A stretch of DNA of 5,777 bases from an uncultured Bacillota bacterium (GTDB lineage Bacteria; Bacillota; Clostridia; Christensenellales; UBA1242). Below the pieces are notes generated by a model. The model was not told the DNA's origin. It worked only from the letters and a program-made list of their open reading frames with translations, and ran no database searches. Below are positions 1-4,034 of this stretch, one piece after another; positions within the stretch are counted from its first letter, which is position 1; each line of letters begins with the position of its first letter. The DNA lies in NCBI GenBank assembly GCA_947090235.1, contig CAMUNJ010000050.1:1-5777 (forward strand). The letters run 5' to 3'. The position numbers were made by a program, and so were the translations under genes.

Positions 1-89
1 AAATCAGTATAAAAAATCCCATTAGACTTTTTATAATTCAAGTCTAATGATTTTTCATATAGTTGTGATTCTTTATCAAAGTTTATCAT
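1..89 (-). CDS. N-terminal fragment of a probable N-6 adenine DNA methyltransferase (restriction-modification), cut by the window edge
   Basis: Only 29 codons are visible, starting at the ATG at 89-87 and running off the left edge without a stop. The start follows an AAGGA ribosome site at 95-99 with 5 bases of spacing, and lies 9 bases after the stop of the upstream regulator. The peptide reads MINFDKESQLYEKSLDLNYK and then KSNGIFYTD. From family knowledge, a (K/R)-x-x-G-x-(F/Y)-Y-T-(P/D) segment near the N-terminus precedes the SAM-binding motif I in N-6 adenine methylases of type I, IIG and Eco57I-like systems. The catalytic NPPY motif would lie outside the window. The assignment therefore rests on one short motif plus the regulator upstream. 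If right, the enzyme methylates adenine in host DNA and a restriction activity would be fused to it or encoded next to it. Confidence 0.55.
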   Translation of the reverse strand, partial: MINFDKESQLYEKSLDLNYKKSNGIFYTD

Positions 90-94
90 AATTA

Positions 95-99
95 TCCTT
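95..99 (-). promoter_or_regulatory. Ribosome binding site of the methyltransferase
   Basis: AAGGA on the minus strand, 5 bases before the ATG at 89-87. It overlaps the TAA stop of the upstream regulator (99-101), which indicates a coupled two-gene operon. Confidence 0.6.
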
Positions 100-296
100 T
101 ATTTAACTTCCATTACATCGGAAATATCACACTGTAAGGATTTGCATATTTTTAATAGAACATCCATACTTACTTGTTCATTTTTTCCAAGTTTTGCAAG
201 TGTAGATGTCCCTATATCCGCCTTTATTCTAAACTGTGTTTTTGTCATGTTTTTATCTATTAGAAGTTTCCAAAGTTTATTGTATGATATAGCCAT
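99..296 (-). CDS. Small Cro/C1-type (XRE) helix-turn-helix regulator
   Basis: A 65-aa single-domain DNA-binding protein. It starts MAISYNKLWKLLIDKNMTKT. The helix-turn-helix spans about residues 16-40: helix 2 around T18-K25, turn around D27-G29, recognition helix around T30-L36. The KLGKNE segment and the C-terminal part (residues 43-63, with LLKICKSL and CDISDVME) are typical of the compact HTH_26-like XRE family of Firmicutes. The start is set by an AAAGGTG site at 304-310, 7 bases upstream. The gene lies 9 bases before a probable DNA methyltransferase and shares its operon. Small XRE proteins directly upstream of R-M genes often act as controller (C) proteins that time methylase and nuclease expression, so that role is inferred here. 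It could also be an unrelated phage-type repressor. The fold is clear; the target is not visible. Confidence 0.88.
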   Translation of the reverse strand: MAISYNKLWKLLIDKNMTKTQFRIKADIGTSTLAKLGKNEQVSMDVLLKICKSLQCDISDVMEVK

Positions 297-303
297 AAGT
301 TTG

Positions 304-310
304 CACCTTT
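304..310 (-). promoter_or_regulatory. Ribosome binding site of the XRE regulator
   Basis: AAAGGTG on the minus strand, 7 bases before the ATG at 296-294. It fixes the start of the 65-aa regulator. Confidence 0.65.
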
Positions 311-328
311 ATTTATTGTATATAAATT

Positions 329-357
329 ATTATAATATAAATACTTTATAATTGCAA
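329..357 (-). promoter_or_regulatory. Sigma-A-type promoter of the regulator/R-M operon
   Basis: On the minus strand, TTGCAA (352-357) and a perfect TATAAT (329-334) are separated by 17 bases, a near-consensus vegetative promoter. Transcription would start near position 322, about 12 bases before the ribosome site. There is no other start for the operon in the window. Confidence 0.7.
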
Positions 358-358
358 C

Positions 359-384
359 AAAATATTCCAATTTGCAAATATTTT
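359..384. promoter_or_regulatory. Candidate operator dyad beside the R-M promoter
   Basis: AAAATATT (359-366) and AATATTTT (377-384) form an 8-bp inverted repeat with a 10-bp gap, giving 18 bp centre to centre. It lies immediately upstream of the -35 box of the leftward promoter. A dyad here fits the position of an activator site for the small XRE protein encoded by the operon. The sequence is AT-only, so chance is a real alternative. Confidence 0.3.
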
Positions 385-404
385 ATTTCAATATTTTTTT
401 CTTG

Positions 405-443
405 AAATTAAAAAATCGAACCTCATTATAGGGGTTCGATTTT
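405..443 (-). terminator. Hairpin with flanking A/T tracts, terminator-like in both directions but stronger leftward
   Basis: An 11-bp perfect stem pairs 412-422 (AAAATCGAACC) with 433-443 around a 10-base loop. Read on the minus strand, the stem is followed by TTTTTTAATTT, a good U-tract. On the plus strand the tract is TTTTG only. No minus-strand gene lies to its right, so it may insulate the R-M operon from readthrough or be a relic of a lost gene. Confidence 0.55.
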
Positions 444-463
444 GTCTTAGACTGGTGCACCAA

Positions 464-489
464 AGCCCTTTGGGGCTATTTTTTAATTT
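464..489 (+). terminator. Intrinsic terminator, plus strand
   Basis: AGCCC (464-468) and GGGCT (473-477) form a 5-bp GC-rich stem with a TTTG loop, followed by ATTTTTTAATTT. It directly follows a 10-bp palindrome TGGTGCACCA (453-462) that ends like a tRNA CCA tail. No gene is visible just upstream, so this looks like the end of a lost transcription unit. Confidence 0.55.
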
Positions 490-620
490 GTATAAATCGC
501 TCTTTATCCCTAAATAAAATGCGAATGGCGATTTTGATTTGTAATGATTTTTGCTTTAAGTGGGTCGAGTTTTGAGTCAAGTAAAAGAACAGAGACAAGG
601 CAATTTTTCTGAAAAATATG
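490..620. other. Non-coding stretch with no recognised feature
   Basis: Stops occur in all plus-strand frames, and I see no strong hairpin or promoter here. A short stop-free stretch at 560-634 has no ribosome site and resembles nothing I recognise. Confidence 0.5.
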
Positions 621-626
621 CCCTCG

Positions 627-655
627 TGACGAATTTATGACGAATCCGTGACGAA
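627..655 (+). repeat. Three TGACGAA direct repeats at exact 11-bp spacing
   Basis: TGACGAA occurs at 627-633, 638-644 and 649-655. The 11-bp period places all copies on one face of the helix. A fourth copy, GTGACGAA, lies on the other side of the following gene at 2137-2144. In both places ATGCAAA follows a little downstream (659-665 and 2159-2165). Phased short direct repeats like this are typical of arm-type integrase sites or other multimeric protein-binding sites. No protein is identified. Confidence 0.65.
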
Positions 656-749
656 AAAATGCAAACAAGATACTTAATATCGCTTGGTTTTGGATGAATT
701 TGTATTGTATTGTTTAGTGTTGTTTTTGCAAATTTTTTGTGAAAAGGTA

Positions 750-778
750 TTCCAATTTTGTTTAAAGTGTGTTATACT
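750..778 (+). promoter_or_regulatory. Extended -10 promoter of the 384-aa gene
   Basis: TGTTATACT (770-778) is an extended -10 (TG, one base, TATACT). At 17-bp spacing the -35 is TTCCAA (750-755), which is weak, as is usual for extended -10 promoters. The leader would be only about 15 bases before the ATG at 800. Confidence 0.6.
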
Positions 779-786
779 AAATCTAT

Positions 787-793
787 AAAGGAG
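787..793 (+). promoter_or_regulatory. Ribosome binding site that sets the start at 800
   Basis: AAAGGAG, 6 bases before the ATG at 800-802. It excludes the in-frame TTG at 758, which lies inside the promoter and has no ribosome site. Confidence 0.8.
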
Positions 794-799
794 TGTGTT

Positions 800-1954
800 A
801 TGCCACTTTTTAAAACAAAATATAATGATGTTGATAAGGCTATAAAGGCTTTGAAAAATGAACAGGCAACATACGATATTGGCAGAGCGAACGAGCAGTT
901 TTTTAAAGATCCTCGCTTTGTTGCCCTTGCTGTGAGAGAATTTGGTATTGGAATTCTGGACAAGGCTGGCGATTGGGTTTATAAAAATCATGCTGTAATG
1001 TCAGCTGCGTACGAACAAGATAAATCCATCTTAGAAAAAGCAAGCCTTTTGGTAAGAGGAGATGTTTGCAAAACAAGCGAATGCTTTTATTGGATTTTTA
1101 AACCAATGGAAAGCGACAAAAAACATTTTATTTTGTGCCAAGATGCTACATATAGAGGACAAGATTCAGCACATTTCTTTTGGTATAATAAAGAAGTCGG
1201 CAAATATAAAAAAATAGAACATGGTTCTTCGTTGGCAAGCCGGATAAATAACCATCTCTTAAATCCACTTACTGGTCCAATTAATGAGCGCGAACAGAGC
1301 AATAGAATAATTTTCTTATCAAAAATTAATATGATGATTTTCTCACCTTATTTTGGTTTTGCAATAATATTCCCTGTTGACGACTTTTTGCAAGATGGCA
1401 AAAATAACATTGCAGACTGTTTAAATCTTAGCTATCCAGATGAAATCCGTGGGAGAGTTCAGCTTAAGGATATTGAAAATTTTGATTTCAACAAATGGTT
1501 TCAGCCTAAACATGAAACAAAGAATTTAAACCAAGAATATCTAAGAAATATTATTATTCCTTTTGTTGACAACCTATTGTTAGGTAAGAAAATAGTAATT
1601 TCAACACAGAAGGATAAAACTAATTTGATTTCTGAGATTATTCAAGATGGCTTGTCATCATTGCCTGTAGATAAAGCGAATTCCTATTCTTTTTGTACTG
1701 ATCCAGTTCTTGATTATCGCGATCCTCGTTTTGAAGATTTACAAATTTGGGGTACAATAGGCGAATATACAAAAAAGGCGGATAACAAATTTGTCTTGAA
1801 TGCTGAACAAGGTTGTAAAACATATATTCCACAGACAGAATACGCAAAACAAATGCTTGCCAAGTTAAATGAAAATGAAAGCAAACAATCCGTTCAAGAA
1901 GTTGTTGAACAACCGACAAGCGAACATAAGAAAAATGATCACGAATTATCATAA
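800..1954 (+). CDS. Unrecognised 384-aa protein with DUF4116-like N-terminal repeats, in an island-end position
   Basis: I do not recognise the full protein. It is probably cytoplasmic: there is no signal peptide and no clear membrane segment, only a short hydrophobic stretch at about 186-192. Residues about 34-85 look like two degenerate DUF4116-type units: DPRFVALAVREFG, ILDKAGDWV, then VMSAAYEQDKSILEKAS. DUF4116 is a domain of unknown function. Residues 95-200 seem a separate alpha/beta domain rich in aromatics (FYWIF, FFWY). Residues 250-300 (IPFVDNLLLGKKIVIST through LSSLPVDKANSYSFCTD) recall the 'small loop, LP, then SF-T' signature of GTPase-associated (GAP1-N-like) proteins, but only weakly. 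The last 30 residues are polar and low-complexity. The gene is monocistronic, with its own promoter, and sits between integrase-site-like repeats and a tRNA-Arg fragment. It looks less AT-rich than the genes to its right. A defence or island-cargo role is a guess from context only. Confidence 0.85.
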   Translation: MPLFKTKYNDVDKAIKALKNEQATYDIGRANEQFFKDPRFVALAVREFGIGILDKAGDWVYKNHAVMSAAYEQDKSILEKASLLVRGDVCKTSECFYWIFKPMESDKKHFILCQDATYRGQDSAHFFWYNKEVGKYKKIEHGSSLASRINNHLLNPLTGPINEREQSNRIIFLSKINMMIFSPYFGFAIIFPVDDFLQDGKNNIADCLNLSYPDEIRGRVQLKDIENFDFNKWFQPKHETKNLNQEYLRNIIIPFVDNLLLGKKIVISTQKDKTNLISEIIQDGLSSLPVDKANSYSFCTDPVLDYRDPRFEDLQIWGTIGEYTKKADNKFVLNAEQGCKTYIPQTEYAKQMLAKLNENESKQSVQEVVEQPTSEHKKNDHELS

Positions 1955-1972
1955 AAAATAGCAAGCAGGATA

Positions 1973-2079
1973 AGGAATAGCCTCAAAATCGTGATTGCAG
2001 TCGCTACAAAGCCCGAAATATCGGCTTTGTGGCCGCCTCACACCCAAAGGGATGGTGGAACGATTTTGCCTCTATTCCT
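1973..2079. repeat. Long imperfect dyad with internal hairpins (structured RNA, MITE or cruciform)
   Basis: An outer arm pairs 1973-1980 (AGGAATAG) with 2072-2079, then a symmetric 3x3 internal loop (CCT opposite CCT), then 1984-1992 (CAAAATCGT) pairs perfectly with 2060-2068. Inside lie two further hairpins. One is an 11-bp stem, 2003-2013 with 2023-2033 (one G-T pair), and a 9-base loop. The other is a small stem, CACC (2041-2044) with GGTG (2054-2057). Together this is a three-way-junction-like fold of 107 bases. It starts 18 bases after the stop of the 384-aa gene. No U-tract follows, so it is not a standard terminator. No terminal target duplication is evident and no Rfam family is recognised. 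Confidence 0.65.
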
Positions 2080-2086
2080 CTTTTCT

Positions 2087-2100
2087 ATCACAAGTGTGAT
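2087..2100. repeat. Short palindrome ATCACA-AG-TGTGAT
   Basis: A perfect 6-bp inverted repeat with a 2-base centre, just outside the long dyad. It could be a dimeric repressor site or part of the same mobile structure. There is no promoter next to it. Confidence 0.35.
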
Positions 2101-2136
2101 CCCCACTTTGATTTTTTATTTGAAAGTAAGCTTTTT

Positions 2137-2312
2137 GTGACGAATATTTGTAAGAAAAATGCAAAATTTTTGCAAAAAGGCTGTTTTTGCTTGTGAAATA
2201 TTGCCAAGTGTCATGTTGTGATTTTTGTTAATGCAAAATCGCCACACTTCCCATAAACAAATGGATTTAGCAATTTGCAAAACAGTGCAAAACAACAAAA
2301 TTTGGTGCAAAA
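2137..2312 (+). repeat. Cluster of GTGACGAA and TGCAAAA motifs next to the att-like core
   Basis: After one GTGACGAA (2137-2144), TGCAAAA occurs six times: 2160, 2171, 2232, 2276, 2286 and 2306 (first base of each). The last three are spaced 10 and 20 bp apart, so they are in helical phase, and the nearest ends 30 bp before the tRNA-derived core. This layout matches arm-type binding sites of a tyrosine integrase in an attR or attL. In AT-rich DNA some copies will be chance. The stretch holds no supported gene. Confidence 0.45.
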
Positions 2313-2341
2313 TGGCATTTCGCAACTTTTCAAAAATCGGG

Positions 2342-2386
2342 CTACGGAACCAAAGGTCAGGGGTTCGAATCCCTTGCGGCGCACCA
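2342..2386 (+). pseudogene. 3' half of tRNA-Arg(ACG), CCA-ended; candidate attachment-site core
   Basis: The bases fit canonical tRNA numbering from 32 to 76: anticodon loop CTACGGA (2342-2348, anticodon ACG), 3' anticodon strand ACCAA, variable loop AGGTC, T stem AGGGG/CCCTT around loop TTCGAAT, 3' acceptor strand GCGGCGC, A73 and CCA (2384-2386). The 5' half is absent: the base stretch before the loop (TCGGG) does not pair properly with ACCAA, and no GCGCCGC acceptor start exists upstream. A break exactly at the anticodon loop is the classic crossover site for tRNA-targeting tyrosine recombinases. The island would lie to the left, with the intact tRNA at its far end outside the window. The identity rests on the anticodon and on resemblance to Firmicute tRNA-Arg(ACG). 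Confidence 0.8.
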
Positions 2387-2391
2387 GAAAT
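2366..2391 (+). repeat. 26-bp direct repeat, copy 1 (T-loop to just past CCA)
   Basis: Identical to 2515-2540. It runs from the T-loop CGAAT through the acceptor strand and CCA to the following GAAAT. In this copy the sequence upstream is a normal T-arm. Confidence 0.85.
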
Positions 2392-2409
2392 GGCTTTCGC
2401 CATTTTTTT
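2388..2409 (+). terminator. Intrinsic terminator after the tRNA-Arg fragment
   Basis: AAATGGC (2388-2394) pairs with GCCATTT (2399-2405) around a TTTC loop, and a run of seven T begins at 2403. It starts 2 bases after the CCA end, as expected for a tRNA transcription unit, and supports the reading of the fragment as a former tRNA 3' end. Confidence 0.75.
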
Positions 2410-2412
2410 ATG

Positions 2413-2483
2413 CTTGCAAGAATTCGAGCAAGTATATTGACTTGCAATTGCACTTTGTGCAATTCCCCTGACTAAAGTCAGGG
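2413..2483. repeat. Three hairpins in tandem between the two att-like repeats
   Basis: CTTGC/GCAAG (2413-2417 with 2428-2432); AATTGCAC/GTGCAATT (2446-2453 with 2457-2464, 3-base loop); CCCTGACT/AGTCAGGG (2466-2473 with 2476-2483, 2-base centre). The last two abut with one base between them. No U-tract follows. They resemble REP-like or structured intergenic DNA; function unknown. Confidence 0.6.
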
Positions 2484-2514
2484 CTGACGCGTTCACTTTG
2501 TTTCCGCTATAAAG

Positions 2515-2540
2515 CGAATCCCTTGCGGCGCACCAGAAAT
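2515..2540 (+). repeat. 26-bp direct repeat, copy 2 (second att-like tRNA end)
   Basis: An exact second copy of 2366-2391, again containing the acceptor strand and CCA. Here the T-arm is broken: GCGTTC (2489-2494) is followed by about 20 extra bases before GAATC resumes. No terminator follows this copy. It may be a second attachment site left by serial integration, or a partial duplication. Confidence 0.85.
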
Positions 2541-2640
2541 ATTGTGTTTTAAACTAATTTTAATCATATATCTAGTAAATATTTAATAAACAAAAATTTA
2601 AAAACATTCAATGTGTGAACAAAGTGTGAATAAAACATTA

Positions 2641-2666
2641 AAAGCATTCTTAGAATGTTTTTTTTT
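2641..2666 (+). terminator. Intrinsic terminator upstream of the phosphatase-hydrolase gene
   Basis: AAAGCATTC (2641-2649) pairs with GAATGTTTT (2653-2661, one G-T pair) around a TTA loop, ending in nine T (2658-2666). It would stop transcripts from the left. The following -35 box overlaps its last two bases. Confidence 0.7.
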
Positions 2667-2692
2667 GACTATTAAAAATTTTATGTTATAAT
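2665..2692 (+). promoter_or_regulatory. Strong sigma-A promoter of the phosphatase-hydrolase gene
   Basis: TTGACT (2665-2670), 16-base spacer, TATAAT (2687-2692) with an extended -10 TG at 2684-2685. Transcription would begin near 2699, giving a leader of about 22 bases. The -35 box emerges from the U-tract of the preceding terminator. Confidence 0.8.
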
Positions 2693-2710
2693 TTTTTAAA
2701 TTAATTAATT

Positions 2711-2716
2711 GGAGAG
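2711..2716 (+). promoter_or_regulatory. Ribosome binding site that sets the start at 2721
   Basis: GGAGAG, ending 4 bases before ATG 2721-2723. An in-frame TTG at 2709 overlaps this site and is therefore not the start. Confidence 0.8.
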
Positions 2717-2720
2717 AACA

Positions 2721-4007
2721 ATGATAAGTGAATTAAAGTTTATGATTGACATAGTTGAAAAAGCGGCTTGCTTTTTAGATGAAAAAGTTGAAGTTAGAAC
2801 AAAAGGCGGCGAAACTGACCTTGTTACTAATCTTGATGTGAAAATTGAAAAATTTTTAATAAATGAAATAAAAAAAACTTACCCAACTTTTGATATTGTA
2901 AGTGAAGAAGAAAATTCACAAAAACAAGTTACAAAAAATTGTTTTATTATTGACCCAATTGATGGCACAATAAATTTTGCAAATAATTTACCTTTATTTG
3001 CAATTCAAATGGCATGTGTAAAAAATGGCAAAACAGTGGCCAGTGTTTTAAATTTTCCTAAAATTAATGAACTTTATTATGCCGACAAAGACGGGGCATT
3101 TTTAAACGGCGAACAAATTAGTGTTAAAGTTGTTCCAATTAAAAATACTTTATATGCAATAGATGGCACCAATAGATTACCCGCTATTGTTAGAATGAGA
3201 AAACACTCTGTAAGCATGCGTAACTTTGGCGGAGTATGTGTTTCTATGGCGTTTGTTGCAAGTGGGCGAATTCATGGTGCTGTTTTTAGATCTGATAAGG
3301 TGTGGGATTATGAACCTGGCATATTTCTTGCTAAAATGGCTGGTGCAGCAACTTTAAGCATTTCTGGCTTTCACTGTGCGGCTATGAATGAAGAATTTTT
3401 AAACATTCTTAAACTAGAAACAGCTAAAAAAGTTAACAAGCCAAAGGTATTTGTGCTTCACTCTCTAAATGCCGACACTCTTGAAACTTGGGGGGGCGAC
3501 ACAAAAAGTTATTTAGAAAATAATGATTTAGATTGTTTTATGCCTTCATTTCCTATTCGCGAAAAAAGTAGTTACCAAGCTTTTGATGAAATTTTATCAA
3601 CGTATTTAGAAAATAATAAACTTAATAAAGAATCAATTGTTATTTGTCATTCAATTTCAAACCCTTATTTTATTCGTTTTTGTAAAGAACATAATTTTGT
3701 ACCCGCACACTATATTGCCGTTGCACCTAAACTTATTTATAAATACCCATTTGATAGAAAAGATTATTTTGTAAAAATTGCAAATGCGGCTTACCCTACA
3801 AAAGAAATTTTAAATTATAAAAACAAATTTAAAAATGTCTATTGCTTGTATTCAGATGAAGACGATAATAACATAGAAGAGTTCCATCGCTTTGTAAAAG
3901 ATTTTAAAGCAAGAGACATGTATTTAAAAGGCTATAACCATTTCGATGGCTACCACCGCATTTACAAAATCCCCGAACTAATAAAACTTTTAGATGAGTT
4001 AATATAA
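2721..4007 (+). CDS. Inositol-monophosphatase-family domain fused to an RBBP9/YdeN-like serine hydrolase
   Basis: A 428-aa two-domain protein, probably cytosolic (no signal peptide or membrane segment). Residues 1-225 form an inositol-monophosphatase-family domain: KGGETDLVTNLD (28-39), the SEEEN metal motif (E62-E64), DPIDGTINF (78-86, with D78 and D81 as Mg ligands) and WDYEPG (195-200, D196). Such enzymes hydrolyse sugar or nucleotide phosphates with Mg2+; the substrate is not readable. Residues 241-428 look like the small alpha/beta hydrolase family RBBP9/YdeN: KVFVLHS (242-248), nucleophile elbow CHSIS (S311) in place of the usual GHSxG, acid in SDEDD (D381 likely) and NHF (H407). The triad seems complete, but the elbow lacks both glycines. 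I see no frameshift at the junction (226-240). The gene has its own promoter and ends at a shared terminator with a convergent transporter gene. I know of no common family with this architecture. Confidence 0.9.
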   Translation: MISELKFMIDIVEKAACFLDEKVEVRTKGGETDLVTNLDVKIEKFLINEIKKTYPTFDIVSEEENSQKQVTKNCFIIDPIDGTINFANNLPLFAIQMACVKNGKTVASVLNFPKINELYYADKDGAFLNGEQISVKVVPIKNTLYAIDGTNRLPAIVRMRKHSVSMRNFGGVCVSMAFVASGRIHGAVFRSDKVWDYEPGIFLAKMAGAATLSISGFHCAAMNEEFLNILKLETAKKVNKPKVFVLHSLNADTLETWGGDTKSYLENNDLDCFMPSFPIREKSSYQAFDEILSTYLENNKLNKESIVICHSISNPYFIRFCKEHNFVPAHYIAVAPKLIYKYPFDRKDYFVKIANAAYPTKEILNYKNKFKNVYCLYSDEDDNNIEEFHRFVKDFKARDMYLKGYNHFDGYHRIYKIPELIKLLDELI

Positions 4008-4034
4008 AAAAACTGGCATACGCCAATTTTTTTT
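4008..4034. terminator. Bidirectional terminator between convergent genes
   Basis: TGGC (4014-4017) pairs with GCCA (4022-4025) around ATAC, flanked by A6 on the left and T8 on the right, so it can terminate in both directions. The T-run reaches the stop codon of the leftward permease gene (4033-4035), leaving 25 bp between the two genes. Confidence 0.7.

Noticed and set aside
560..634. Integrase C-terminal remnant at the TGACGAA repeats
   Set aside because: The stop-free stretch is 24 codons with no recognisable recombinase residues, so I cannot support a pseudogene.
758..799. TTG start 14 codons upstream for the orphan gene
   Set aside because: It lies within the promoter, between -35 and -10, and has no ribosome site, whereas AAAGGAG precedes the ATG at 800.
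674..1302. Minus-strand open frames overlapping the promoter and 5' part of the orphan gene
   Set aside because: They are antisense to a gene with good signals, show no domains and have no ribosome site.
1973..2079. Integron attC site
   Set aside because: The size and imperfect symmetry are suggestive, but the ends lack the RYYYAAC and GTTRRRY core boxes, and no integron integrase is visible.
2029..2196. GTG-started open frame of 55 codons after the orphan gene
   Set aside because: It runs through the long dyad element, starts in the arm of a hairpin, lacks a ribosome site and resembles no protein I know.
2225..2475. Plus-strand open frames across the tRNA-Arg fragment
   Set aside because: They read through a CCA-ended tRNA half and its terminator, and have no ribosome site or recognisable domain.
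2116..2496. Minus-strand open frames at 2116-2496 and 2211-2462 with peptides such as GAPQGIRTPDL and RRKGFEPLTF
   Set aside because: These peptides are the well-known false translations of the reverse strand of a tRNA 3' end. They cover the tRNA-Arg fragment and hairpins and have no ribosome site.
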